From positions 1 through 64,000 of the forward strand of contig JAGNHN010000014.1 of NCBI GenBank assembly GCA_018001695.1: a DNA stretch of 64,000 nt, written 5' to 3'. Shown here in pieces: positions 44,424 to 52,625 of this stretch. The notes beneath the pieces are model-generated. The model searched no databases. It was not told the origin of the DNA and saw only the letters and a list, made by a program, of their open reading frames with translations. The translations under genes and the position numbers were made by a program. The DNA is from Lentimicrobiaceae bacterium. Lineage in GTDB: Bacteria > Bacteroidota > Bacteroidia > Bacteroidales > JAGNHN01. Each line of letters begins with the position of its first letter. The first letter of the stretch is position 1.

Positions 44424-45119
44424 TCATTCTCCTGTCATGTCCTGAAACAGGCTGACAGGAGTTGGCGGAGCGGCTTGAAAAATGCTGGCGTCATCATTGC
44501 GTGGCGAGTTCACCTTATTGCTAATAGGATAGGCATACATCAGCTCTTCCGGATATGGTTGCAGTAAAGGCAGTACCTGTTCCGGATCTTTGGAAGTTAG
44601 ATAGGTATGATGGCTTTGCACAGGTAAGATCACCGGCATGCGGTCATGGATCTCCTGCATCATCATGTTAGGTCTTGTTGTTAGGATGCTGAATGTATGT
44701 AGCTGATGTCCCTCCGCATCTTTCCATTCTTCCCAGATTCCTGCCATGGCAAAAGCCAGGTGGTCCTTCATGAGGATGCGATATGGCGCTTTTTTTCCAT
44801 TTTTCTTCCATTCGAAAAATCCGTCAGCAGGTACCAGACAGCGCCTCAGCCGGAAAGCCTGTCGGAAGGCAGGTTTACTCTCAACAGTCTCCGAGCGGGC
44901 ATTAATCATTTTATTGCCAATACGTATATCAGCTGCCCAGGATGGCACCAATCCCCAGCGCATCCATTGTGCTTCACGCCTTTCCTGCATGGTGATCACC
45001 AGCATCTGCTGACCTGGAGCACCATTGTACCGGGGAACATACATACTCCGGTCCAGGGTAACATCAAAGAGTTTCTCTATCTCATCTTCCTGTACCGTAA
45101 GGGAAAACCTGCCACACAT
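44424..45119 (-). CDS. SRAP-domain protein (YedK/HMCES family)
   Basis: A 231-residue DNA-protein crosslinking enzyme. After removal of Met1, Cys2 (MCGRFSLT) becomes the N-terminal nucleophile that forms a stable thiazolidine with abasic sites in single-stranded DNA, protecting them from error-prone processing. Other conserved elements: the asparagine/arginine run MINARSETV, CLVPADGFFEW and the active histidine in HDRMPVIL. Transcribed divergently from elbB. The initiator methionine is fixed by the requirement for Cys2. Confidence 0.95.
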   Translation of the reverse strand: MCGRFSLTVQEDEIEKLFDVTLDRSMYVPRYNGAPGQQMLVITMQERREAQWMRWGLVPSWAADIRIGNKMINARSETVESKPAFRQAFRLRRCLVPADGFFEWKKNGKKAPYRILMKDHLAFAMAGIWEEWKDAEGHQLHTFSILTTRPNMMMQEIHDRMPVILPVQSHHTYLTSKDPEQVLPLLQPYPEELMYAYPISNKVNSPRNDDASIFQAAPPTPVSLFQDMTGE

Positions 45120-45192
45120 GGATCTAATACTTTTACCATGTAAATGTATGAAATTGTCATCCTGGTTTGTCTTTGACCCTTTTGAGACAGGA

Positions 45193-45224
45193 TTTGATTT
45201 TTTGTTGTCCGCCAGCTATTTTTG
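45193..45224 (+). promoter_or_regulatory. Promoter of elbB
   Basis: -33 TTTG (45193-45196), a 20-base spacer and -7 TATTTTTG (45217-45224); transcription would start about 45231, shortly before the ATG at 45246. It makes the upstream in-frame ATG at 45222 unusable. Confidence 0.72.
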
Positions 45225-45245
45225 TATGGAACAAACGAGAAGTAT

Positions 45246-45896
45246 ATGAAAAAATTCGCAGTTATCCTCGCCGGATGCGGGGTATATGACGGAGCTGAGA
45301 TCCATGAGGCCACCCTGAGTATGCTGGCGATTGCTCAGCAGGGTGCCTCTTATGCCTTGTTTGCCCCGGATAAGCCACAGCATCATGTGGTCAATCATCT
45401 GACCGGCGAAGTGATGCCTGAAACGCGGAATGTGCTGGTCGAGTCAGCCCGGATTCCACGCGGGCAGATCAGGCCTTTAACGCAGTTGTCTGTGGGAGAA
45501 TTCGACGCACTCATGTTACCGGGCGGGTTTGGGGTAGCCAAAAACCTCTGCACCTTCGCGATGGAAGGCGATGCAATGACAATTGATCCTGAGGTTGAGC
45601 GCGTATTGAAAGCCGCCCATGCTGCCGGCATACCTATAGGGGCGCTCTGCATATCCCCTGTAATACTGGCGCGTTTATTTTCAGGTGCTATGCTCACCAT
45701 TGGGCAGGACAAAGGGACAGCCACTGCGGTCGAAAGCATGGGTGCCCGTCATATGCTGACCAGTCATGGCGAAGTCACCATTGATGAAAGGAATAAGCTA
45801 TTTACAACCCCCTGCTATATGCTTGACGCACGTATCACGGACATTGCCGATGGTGCCAGCCACATTGTGAGAGCCATGCTGGACTTTATGCAATGA
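45246..45896 (+). CDS. elbB: ElbB-type glyoxalase (DJ-1/PfpI superfamily)
   Basis: A 216-residue cytosolic protein of the DJ-1/PfpI fold. Signatures: ILAGCGVYDGAEIHEA at the N-terminus, ALMLPGGFGVAKNLCTFA, and the nucleophile elbow GALCISPVILA with the catalytic cysteine. E. coli ElbB (GlxI-related, first linked to isoprenoid synthesis) has glyoxalase activity in vitro; its physiological role is unclear. The start is set at 45246 because the promoter overlaps the earlier ATG. Confidence 0.94.
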   Translation: MKKFAVILAGCGVYDGAEIHEATLSMLAIAQQGASYALFAPDKPQHHVVNHLTGEVMPETRNVLVESARIPRGQIRPLTQLSVGEFDALMLPGGFGVAKNLCTFAMEGDAMTIDPEVERVLKAAHAAGIPIGALCISPVILARLFSGAMLTIGQDKGTATAVESMGARHMLTSHGEVTIDERNKLFTTPCYMLDARITDIADGASHIVRAMLDFMQ

Positions 45897-45900
45897 AATA

Positions 45901-45935
45901 GAAAAACCCGGAATGTCATGGGTGCATTCCGGGTT
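45901..45935 (-). terminator. Terminator between elbB and the repeat-protein gene
   Basis: An 11-bp stem (AACCCGGAATG / CATTCCGGGTT) with a 9-base loop. On the minus strand it is followed by TTTTTC, so it best serves the repeat-protein gene ending at 46016; it may also stop the convergent elbB transcript. Confidence 0.82.
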
Positions 45936-46015
45936 GGGGTTATACCCCTTGCATGGGCTTCCACTTGGTTTGTCAGGGATTGTCGAGAGGGGGGAAGCCG
46001 GAGAGAGGTGGGTGA

Positions 46016-46510
46016 TTATTTTACACTGTAATTCGTCTTCATTGCCAGGCTGGCATGAATGCTGTCCGGCGTGTCATTCCCATAGGACGCATCCTTGTCC
46101 TTTTTGGAAATCAAACACTTATCAAAGGCAGCGTTCTTCAGGTGGCGGTTATTAACGATGCATTGTGTATCGAAGGGGATGTCATCCACATAGGCTTCTT
46201 CCGGAAGGTTGAAGTCAGTGTTCATCACCATTGCATGCGTATCGAAAGGAATGTCATCTACATACGCTTCATCTGGTAACTGGGCACCGGCCTGCATGGC
46301 CACCATGGCCGTGTTGAACGGAATATCGTCCACATATTGTTCTTCCGGCATGCTAATTGCTTTACCATACACGAGTGCAGTGGTGTTAAAAGGGATGTCT
46401 TCGACATAAGCCTCTTCTTCCAGTGTATACCTGTAAGCTGGTACATGAGCGAAAAAGTATGCTGGATTGATGAGGGCGGCAAGTATCGCGGAGATGATAT
46501 ATGTTTTCAT
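46016..46510 (-). CDS. Small exported protein with four 24-residue YVDDIPF repeats
   Basis: A 164-residue protein starting with a signal-like hydrophobic stretch (YIISAILAALINPAYFF). Four repeats of exactly 24 residues follow, with tyrosines at 35, 59, 83 and 107, each with the core Y-V-(D/E)-D-I-P-F-(D/N)-T preceded by acidic residues (EEEAYVED, PEEQYVDD, PDEAYVDD, PEEAYVDD). The last 45 residues are polar, with two cysteines. I have no named family for it. Short linear repeats of this type suggest a binding array, perhaps for calcium or a partner protein, but this is only an inference. It is monocistronic. Confidence 0.8.
   Translation of the reverse strand: MKTYIISAILAALINPAYFFAHVPAYRYTLEEEAYVEDIPFNTTALVYGKAISMPEEQYVDDIPFNTAMVAMQAGAQLPDEAYVDDIPFDTHAMVMNTDFNLPEEAYVDDIPFDTQCIVNNRHLKNAAFDKCLISKKDKDASYGNDTPDSIHASLAMKTNYSVK
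46154..46423 (-). repeat. Four in-frame repeats of 72 bp
   Basis: Within the preceding coding region, repeat starts (tyrosine codons) are at 46408, 46336, 46264 and 46192, an exact 72-base period. The residues YVxDIPFxT are invariant apart from one E/D and one N/D exchange, while the spacers differ, so selection on the protein rather than recent DNA duplication maintains the core. Confidence 0.9.
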
Positions 46511-46728
46511 GTTCGTTCGGGTATTAGGTAATGTGATTTGTTTCTAACATTAATCGTGCCAAACTTTGCAACACTCTGATTATCTGTTTTTAACAAGCGT
46601 TCATCCGGATGATTTGTTTGTTGACTTGTGCTTGTCCCGGACACGGTTGTCCGTTTGTGAACAGATGTTTCACGTCGTGTTCAATGATAGGACGGAGGAG
46701 GATACAGAAAGTTACAGAATGGGTTGCG

Positions 46729-47400
46729 CTATTTGCCCGAAATTATTATAACAATCTCACCTCTAGGCTGTTGTGAGGTAAAGCGCGCGACAAGTTCTCC
46801 CAGGTCAGAGCGTAAAACTTCCTGATGGATCTTGGAAATCTCCCGGACAACGGCAGCAGGACGTTTTGGTCCAAAGGCGTCGCTGAGCTGGGTCAGGGTC
46901 TTTAGCAAGCGGTGAGGAGATTCGTAAAGGACTACCGTCCTGCTTTCTTCCGCCAAGGCCATGATCCGTGTCTGGCGTCCCTTTTTCTGGGGAAGGAATC
47001 CTTCAAAAACAAAGCGGTCACACGGAAAACCCGACATAACCAGGGCGGGGACGAAGGCGGTCGGACCGGGTAGGCAATCCACCTCCACACCGGCTTGTAT
47101 ACATGCCCTGGCCAGTAAGAACCCCGGATCACTAATGCCGGGCGTACCGGCATCACTGACCAACGCCAGGTGAGCGCCATCCAACATACGACGAACAAGG
47201 ACATCCGTGATATAATGCTCATTATGTGCATGATAGCTTTGCACAGGCTTGGTAATCCCATGCTTCTGCATCAACACACGCGTGGTGCGTGTGTCCTCTG
47301 CCAACAAAGCATCGGCCTGCTGTAATACCTCCAACGCCCGGAGGGTGATATCCCCGAGGTTACCGATCGGCGTTGGAACGATGGTGAGCTTACCGCTCAT
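46729..47400 (-). CDS. rsmI: 16S rRNA (cytidine-1402-2'-O)-methyltransferase RsmI
   Basis: A 223-residue SAM-dependent methyltransferase of the tetrapyrrole-methylase fold. The signatures are VPTPIGNLGDITLRALEVL, AEDTRTTRVLMQKHGI, LALVSDAGTPGISDPGF and FVFEGFLPQKKGRQ. It methylates the ribose of C1402 in the ribosomal P site. Its ATG overlaps the stop of the upstream M28 peptidase gene in ATGA fashion (47397-47400). The C-terminus is at the family's usual short length, with no extra domain. Confidence 0.97.
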   Translation of the reverse strand: MSGKLTIVPTPIGNLGDITLRALEVLQQADALLAEDTRTTRVLMQKHGITKPVQSYHAHNEHYITDVLVRRMLDGAHLALVSDAGTPGISDPGFLLARACIQAGVEVDCLPGPTAFVPALVMSGFPCDRFVFEGFLPQKKGRQTRIMALAEESRTVVLYESPHRLLKTLTQLSDAFGPKRPAAVVREISKIHQEVLRSDLGELVARFTSQQPRGEIVIIISGK

Positions 47401-48665
47401 GGCTGCATTCTTAATTCGGCAAAACGACGTAGAATGGTGAACACTTCATTGTATTTCGTCAATGGCAGTTTATCTGCCTTATCATCCAGCGTATGGTATT
47501 CCCGGTGCTCTTTCCCCATTGTAAAGATAAAGAAGGCCGGAACACCACGTCGATGAAACGGATAATGGTCTGAATTCCGGGATACCCCGCCTGCCGTCAC
47601 AGCCGGCAAAAGGCTGTCGGTAGCGTTGATACCTGCCATTACCTCAAAAGCCTCCGGATGTGTGGTGCCACTGACCACCCGGATGCCATCACTGCCTGTC
47701 CCTACCATATCAAGGTTGATGACAAACCGGATCTGATCCAGCGGGACCAGAGGATGGGCCGCAAAATATTCTGATCCATGCAATCCGCTCTCCTCCGCTG
47801 CACAGGCAAGGAAACCGACAGACCAGCGCGGGGGATGTTTTGCAAAAAACCGCGCCAGATCCATGATCATGGCAGTGCCGGAGGCGTTATCATTGGCCCC
47901 CGGAAACAAGGCATCCGGACCCAGCATGCCCAGATGATCATAATGGGCTGTGAACAGAATCATGGAGTCCGGCTCATGGGTTCCTGTGATCATGCCAAAA
48001 ACATTAAACACCTCATATTCCCAATGAGGCACCGCCCGGATATTCAACGTTATTTCCCTTGCCTTTGCAGGCCACGCCTCAGCCTTCACATCCAGCAGCA
48101 CCTGGTTGCGATGTGGCAGGGATCCTGACTGCGACCAGTATATCTTTCGGTCACTTAACCTGATCAGTCCTTTCCCTCCAATGGGATCCACCCATCGAAG
48201 CGAGTCTGAAAACTGCCTTATGGCTTTTTCCTCTCCCGGACTTGGAATTACCGTGAATACCATAGGATCAGCCAGCAGCCTCTTGTGACGGCGTTGTATG
48301 ATATCCTTTGGCTTCAATGTCCGGACCCGGTATGTTCCCTGTATGGAAGGTGACTGAGGCGCAACGAGGAAGTCCCTTCCGGGGACGAGAGCTTTGCCAT
48401 CGACGATCAGTTCCACCGGGCCAGGGAAAGTATTAATCGAAATATCAAGGGGTTGGAGATAATCCTGACGCATCGGTTTCAAACCGGCAACTGCCATTTC
48501 CCTGGCAAGAAAGCGGGCGGCTTTGCCCATACCATCATCAATAAAACCCCTTCCGGAAAAGGCAGGTGAGGCCAGGGTGTCAATCAGCCATCTCGCATAT
48601 TCTTTGTCCTGCGCATGAAGCTGCCATGTCAGGCATAGCAGCAGAACAACTACCAGCTTCTTCAT
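47397..48665 (-). CDS. Exported M28-family metallopeptidase
   Basis: A 422-residue zinc aminopeptidase with signal peptide (LVVVLLLCLTWQLHAQ). The metal-binding residues are legible: H in FTAHYDHLG, D in GANDNASG, the EE pair in CAAEESGLHGSEYF, D in INLDMVGTG and the late H in YHTLDDKADKL. An inserted PA-like region (about 100-190) lies before the catalytic domain, as in bacterial leucine aminopeptidases. I begin at the methionine at 48665 ([10 protein letters not shown]); the longer frame overlaps the next upstream gene, whose stop shares one base with this ATG. It probably releases N-terminal residues from peptides in the periplasm. Confidence 0.93.
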   Translation of the reverse strand: MKKLVVVLLLCLTWQLHAQDKEYARWLIDTLASPAFSGRGFIDDGMGKAARFLAREMAVAGLKPMRQDYLQPLDISINTFPGPVELIVDGKALVPGRDFLVAPQSPSIQGTYRVRTLKPKDIIQRRHKRLLADPMVFTVIPSPGEEKAIRQFSDSLRWVDPIGGKGLIRLSDRKIYWSQSGSLPHRNQVLLDVKAEAWPAKAREITLNIRAVPHWEYEVFNVFGMITGTHEPDSMILFTAHYDHLGMLGPDALFPGANDNASGTAMIMDLARFFAKHPPRWSVGFLACAAEESGLHGSEYFAAHPLVPLDQIRFVINLDMVGTGSDGIRVVSGTTHPEAFEVMAGINATDSLLPAVTAGGVSRNSDHYPFHRRGVPAFFIFTMGKEHREYHTLDDKADKLPLTKYNEVFTILRRFAELRMQP

Positions 48666-49573
48666 TATAAATATCTTCTCTTGATAATCAATTGGAGTTT
48701 CTGACAAGCCTCACTTTCCTCATCCCATTCATAACGGCTGGCCAGGTGTTTCAGAAAGATGGCAGCTTCAGGATAAGCTGCGAAGCCATTCAGGTTAGCC
48801 ACAGCTTCTTCAAAAGCAGGCTGGTCACCTTTGAAAAGGGTATTGATAAAGAGAAAGCGCTCATTAATACCCAGGGCAGATTTGATGTCCTGGATACGGT
48901 TTTGCTGCAGCTTATCCGCGAGGGTGCTGCCATTCTGGACCGCTTCCAATTTATCGTGCAGGCTGGGCTGGTTGGTCTTAAGCTTATCGGCCAGGGTACT
49001 CACCGCTTCTTTGCTCTCTTTGGTGCGGCTCGACTGAGCCTGATCCGTCCGGGATTCGGGTATGCCCAGGTCGGCAGGTCTTTTAGGAATAGTATACCGG
49101 GGCTGAGGTGGGGCTGATTCCGTCACCGGAGGAACATGGGGCGTCTCAGATATCCCGTTCTCAACCGGCATAGGCGCCGGCGCTGGTGCAGGGGGCGTCT
49201 CAACAACTACCGGGGATTCCTTTACAGGAGGAGGTAAGGGGTCAACAACAGTAGGCGATGTTTGCTGTGCGGGCGTCTGAATGACAGGTGCGGCCGGGAC
49301 TGGTGCCGGACCTGGCATCTGTCTGGTTGCCGGAGCCTGGTGTTCGGAAGGTGACAGCTCACTATTTGCCGGTTGGATGACCGACCTGCCACCCTCCCGT
49401 GTATTATTTTTGTTCAAATCAACATAGGCCTGGTAAAGCTGGCGGATATTGCCCATGACCAGGTCCAGCTCAATCTGCGGAATCTTCCCGCTATGCCGGC
49501 TGATGGTTTCGGTTTCTTCCAAAATGATTTCCAGTAATCCGGCTATCTCCTGTAAAATCTGACGCTGATCCAT
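48665..49573 (-). CDS. Proline-rich hypothetical protein
   Basis: A 302-residue cytosolic-looking protein in three parts: a helical N-terminus (about 1-60, [19 protein letters not shown]), a low-complexity region rich in Pro, Ala and Val (about 75-160), and a conserved-looking helical C-terminus (about 195-302, [17 protein letters not shown] and then [31 protein letters not shown]). The C-terminal block resembles a domain I have seen in Bacteroidota hypothetical proteins. It shares a base with the M28 start and heads that operon. No enzyme motif is seen. Confidence 0.78.
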   Translation of the reverse strand: MDQRQILQEIAGLLEIILEETETISRHSGKIPQIELDLVMGNIRQLYQAYVDLNKNNTREGGRSVIQPANSELSPSEHQAPATRQMPGPAPVPAAPVIQTPAQQTSPTVVDPLPPPVKESPVVVETPPAPAPAPMPVENGISETPHVPPVTESAPPQPRYTIPKRPADLGIPESRTDQAQSSRTKESKEAVSTLADKLKTNQPSLHDKLEAVQNGSTLADKLQQNRIQDIKSALGINERFLFINTLFKGDQPAFEEAVANLNGFAAYPEAAIFLKHLASRYEWDEESEACQKLQLIIKRRYL

Positions 49574-49814
49574 ATTGACCTCTTTTATATCCTGCCTGAC
49601 CGCGATGCAATCCCGGCTTGTTCCGGCAAAAATAAACGCAAATCATACACAAATCGCATCCATACCGGAGACAGTCTACTGCCTCCTGCTTAAATTGTCA
49701 GCGCTGATGGATTTACCAACAGGAACAAACCATACACATGGCAGGCTTTCTCAATTTTGCTACTTTTACCACTTCGAATTCCTACTCATCCCCTATACGT
49801 GTAAAAGCACAGGC

Positions 49815-50408
49815 ATGATATTTCTGGAGAACAACAGGACGGCAAAAGAACGCAATGGCTGGATTGAAGTCATCTGTGGCTCCATGTTCTCAGGAAAAAC
49901 AGAAGAACTGATACGCCGGCTGAAGCGCGCCCGCATCGCGAAGCAAAAAGTAGAGATATTCAAACCAGAAGTGGATCAGCGATATCACCAAACCAAAATC
50001 GTCTCCCATGACGAGCAAAGCATCCAATCCACCCCGGTTAAAACGGCATCCCAGATCCTGCTTCTCACAGGGGATGTGGACGTTGTTGGCATCGATGAGG
50101 CCCAATTTTTCGACGACAGCCTGCCGGATATCTGCAATATCCTTGCCAATAAAGGGATGCGGGTGATCGTGGCCGGGCTGGACATGGATTACCGGGGTGT
50201 TCCGTTTGGACCTATGCCCAGGTTATTGGCCATTGCTGAGTTTATAACCAAGACGCATGCCATTTGCATGCGGTGCGGAAACCTGGCCAATTATTCTCAC
50301 CGTATCAGCATGGCCCAGGAACTGGTGCTTCTGGGAGAAAAAGAAACCTACGAACCCCTGTGCCGGGATTGCTTCAATCGCGCGAATAAAAATCAGGTAG
50401 GGAAGTAA
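49815..50408 (+). CDS. tdk: Thymidine kinase
   Basis: A 197-residue class II thymidine kinase for thymidine salvage. It shows the P-loop [15 protein letters not shown], the lasso region, the DEAQFF Walker-B-like motif, [16 protein letters not shown], and a zinc ribbon formed by CMRCG and CRDCF. The frame is open far upstream, but the ATG at 49815 lies directly before [13 protein letters not shown], giving the usual length. It is divergent from the proline-rich gene and convergent with the small lipoprotein. Confidence 0.97.
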   Translation: MIFLENNRTAKERNGWIEVICGSMFSGKTEELIRRLKRARIAKQKVEIFKPEVDQRYHQTKIVSHDEQSIQSTPVKTASQILLLTGDVDVVGIDEAQFFDDSLPDICNILANKGMRVIVAGLDMDYRGVPFGPMPRLLAIAEFITKTHAICMRCGNLANYSHRISMAQELVLLGEKETYEPLCRDCFNRANKNQVGK

Positions 50409-50425
50409 AAGCGGTTGAAATACTG

Positions 50426-50788
50426 TTATTCACTCAGATAAACAGTACGTTCCTCTGATTTTCCAGGTTTTAAACGGATAACCGTCGATCCTGTAAGGGT
50501 GGTATGCCCTCCGTTACTGCCTGTATCGATGGTTGCCAGCACATCCAGAATGGCTTCCAACTTAAAGGTATGGCGGAACTGCCCGCTCAGATCTGTAACC
50601 CCCTCAACACTAATGGCATTTTTCTGAAGAAAAACCCTGGCATAGGGCACAACCTTGGTAGTATCTCCAAGATATCTCACGGTGATCACTGCTTCCATGT
50701 CTTTGTTCTCCTTTTCGCAGGAGGAAATGAAAACCAGGCCAGCCAGCGCCATCAACGGAAGCAGTAGGCGAATTCCTTTGAGCAACAT
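50426..50788 (-). CDS. Small hypothetical lipoprotein
   Basis: A 120-residue lipoprotein (lipobox ISSC, cysteine at residue 24). The mature part looks like a single beta-sandwich domain (EAVITVRYLGDTTKVVPYARVFLQ, GVTDLSGQFRHTFKLEAIL) of the carboxypeptidase-regulatory/prealbumin-like type, in which a FRHTF-like strand follows a turn; this is inference from pattern. The first residues overlap the presumed cyclophilin promoter region in the divergent direction. Confidence 0.8.
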   Translation of the reverse strand: MLLKGIRLLLPLMALAGLVFISSCEKENKDMEAVITVRYLGDTTKVVPYARVFLQKNAISVEGVTDLSGQFRHTFKLEAILDVLATIDTGSNGGHTTLTGSTVIRLKPGKSEERTVYLSE

Positions 50789-50811
50789 CCTTGTTATTTT
50801 TTGTACTTTTG
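50777..50811 (+). promoter_or_regulatory. Promoter of the cyclophilin-pheS operon
   Basis: -33 TTTG (50777-50780) and -7 TACTTTTG (50804-50811), spacer 23 bases, at the upper end of the accepted range. The next element is the ATG at 50851. The longer open frame from 50791 begins before this -7 box, supporting the shorter start. Confidence 0.55.
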
Positions 50812-50850
50812 CCTGTTACCGCATCAAAGGTACGAAAACTATTGTTGCTT

Positions 50851-51495
50851 ATGAAAAAATCATGGATCATCTTAATGGCATTCTTAATGCCCGTCATTAT
50901 GGTACAAGCACAGGAAAACAGCTCCACGAAGCGAGCTAAGGTGGTCATTGTGACCGATATGGGTGAAATCGAGATGGAGTTGTACAATGAGACCCCACTC
51001 CACAGGGATAATTTCCTCAAACTGGCCCGCGAAGGCTATTACAATGGTTCCATTTTCCACCGGGTCATCAATCAGTTTATGATCCAGGGGGGTGGTGGCG
51101 CTGACGGCAACAGTGACCCCGGCTATACCGTTCCGGCTGAGATTGTTCCGGCTTTCTTCCATCACAGGGGTGCCCTGTGTGCCGCCCGCATGCCGGATCA
51201 GGTTAATCCCAAAAAAGCATCTTCAGGCAGCCAGTTTTACATCGTGCATGGTCGCACCTTCACCGATCAGGAATTGACCGCTTATGGTGCCCGCACCGGC
51301 AAAAGCTGGACAGAAGCCCAGAAAGCTGAGTACCGCACCAAAGGTGGCGCACCCCATCTGGATGGCGATTACACCGTGTATGGCAGGGTTACCAAGGGGA
51401 TGGAAGTTGTGGACAAGATCGCTGCTGTGCAGACGGGTGATGCCAACCGTCCTATCAAGGAAGTGAAAATGACGGTCAGAATCCTGCAGGAATAA
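50851..51495 (+). CDS. Exported cyclophilin-type peptidyl-prolyl isomerase
   Basis: A 214-residue isomerase with a signal peptide (SWIILMAFLMPVIMVQAQ). Cyclophilin hallmarks: HRDNFLKLAREGYYNGSIFHRVINQFMIQGG, with the catalytic arginine, and ASSGSQFYIVHG. It contains an insertion near residues 130-165 (FTDQELTAYGARTGKSWTEAQKAEY) found in many Bacteroidota homologues. It assists folding in the periplasm. pheS begins 13 bases after its stop, probably in one operon. Confidence 0.95.
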   Translation: MKKSWIILMAFLMPVIMVQAQENSSTKRAKVVIVTDMGEIEMELYNETPLHRDNFLKLAREGYYNGSIFHRVINQFMIQGGGGADGNSDPGYTVPAEIVPAFFHHRGALCAARMPDQVNPKKASSGSQFYIVHGRTFTDQELTAYGARTGKSWTEAQKAEYRTKGGAPHLDGDYTVYGRVTKGMEVVDKIAAVQTGDANRPIKEVKMTVRILQE

Positions 51496-51508
51496 TCCGA
51501 AGGTTTTT

Positions 51509-52531
51509 ATGAAAGACAAGATCCAAGTCCATGTGCACGAGGTCCAAAACTGGGCACCGCGTGACCTGGAAGAGTTGGAGGCATTGCGTATCCATTTTTT
51601 GTCGCGCAAAGGCGTGCTGCAGCAGCTTTTTGCTGAATTCAAAGACGTAGACCCTGCCGACCGCAAGGAAATGGGTCGACTGCTGAATGAGCTGAAGGAA
51701 CTGGCACAAGACCGGTTTAACAGCCTCAGGGACAGCCTCCAAACAGGCACTCAAAGCAGCGGTCCGGCGATCGACCTGACACGCCCTGCCTTGCAACAGC
51801 CGCTCGGTGGGCGGCATCCCATCAACCTGGTCAGAAGGCAGATCATCGAGGTGTTCTCCCGTCTGGGATTTGTGGTGGCCGAAGGACCCGAAATAGAAAG
51901 CGACTGGTATAATTTCTCGGCCCTGAATTTTCCTCCTGAACATCCGGCCAGGGATATGCAGGACACTTTCTTTGTAGCCCGTGACCCGGACGTGCTGCTG
52001 CGCACACATACCTCAAATGTGCAGATCCGGGTGATGCAGTCTCAGCAACCCCCTGTCCGCATTCTCGCACCAGGCCGGGTGTTTCGCAACGAAGCCATCT
52101 CCGCCAGGGCCCACTGCATCTTTCACCAGGTCGAAGGACTCTATGTCGACAAGGGCGTTTCATTTGCCGATCTCAAACAGGTCCTGCTGTATTTCGCAAA
52201 GGAGATGTTCGGAGAAGAAACGCAGATACGACTGCGTCCGTCTTATTTCCCCTTCACTGAGCCCTCCGCTGAAATGGATATCTCATGCAATATCTGTAAA
52301 GGCGCAGGATGCCCCATCTGCAAATACACCGGATGGGTGGAAATCCTGGGTTGTGGCATGGTCGACCCCCAGGTGCTCCGCAATTGCCATATCGATCCGG
52401 AAGTATACAGCGGATACGCTTTCGGGATGGGCATAGAACGCATCACCCTCCTCAAATACAGGGTGCGCGACCTTCGTCTCTTTTTTGAAAACGACATGCG
52501 GTTCCTCCGTCAGTTTCATCCGGTTCTCTAA
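51509..52531 (+). CDS. pheS: Phenylalanyl-tRNA synthetase alpha subunit
   Basis: A 340-residue class II catalytic subunit. An N-terminal coiled coil (about 1-80) binds tRNA-Phe; motif 2 is VFRNEAISARAHCIFHQVEGLYVD and motif 3 is GYAFGMGIERITLLKY. Before the LGCGMVDPQVL strand there is a small cysteine cluster (ISCNICKGAGCPICKYTGW), a possible zinc knuckle absent from the E. coli protein. The pheT gene is not in the window. It is followed by a perfect hairpin terminator. Confidence 0.98.
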   Translation: MKDKIQVHVHEVQNWAPRDLEELEALRIHFLSRKGVLQQLFAEFKDVDPADRKEMGRLLNELKELAQDRFNSLRDSLQTGTQSSGPAIDLTRPALQQPLGGRHPINLVRRQIIEVFSRLGFVVAEGPEIESDWYNFSALNFPPEHPARDMQDTFFVARDPDVLLRTHTSNVQIRVMQSQQPPVRILAPGRVFRNEAISARAHCIFHQVEGLYVDKGVSFADLKQVLLYFAKEMFGEETQIRLRPSYFPFTEPSAEMDISCNICKGAGCPICKYTGWVEILGCGMVDPQVLRNCHIDPEVYSGYAFGMGIERITLLKYRVRDLRLFFENDMRFLRQFHPVL

Positions 52532-52563
52532 ACCCGTCATCACGGAACGGAAAATATCACTTT

Positions 52564-52590
52564 AACCTCCGGGCCTCCGGAGGTTTTTTT
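52564..52590 (+). terminator. Terminator after pheS
   Basis: A perfect 9-bp stem (AACCTCCGG / CCGGAGGTT) with GCCT loop and seven Ts, 33 bases after the pheS stop. Confidence 0.92.
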
Positions 52591-52591
52591 G

Positions 52592-52599
52592 TATGTTTG
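52592..52599 (+). promoter_or_regulatory. -7 element of the DHOD-like gene
   Basis: TATGTTTG fits TAnnTTTG, directly after the pheS terminator and 26 bases before the ATG at 52626. No -33 TTTG is visible, because the hairpin occupies that position. Confidence 0.38.
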
Positions 52600-52625
52600 T
52601 CTGATACCTTAATACATTGCTTGAT

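Noticed and set aside
46154-46423. CRISPR-like repeat array
   Set aside because: The 72-bp period is in frame, encodes conserved amino acids and has diverged DNA between copies; no spacers or cas genes.
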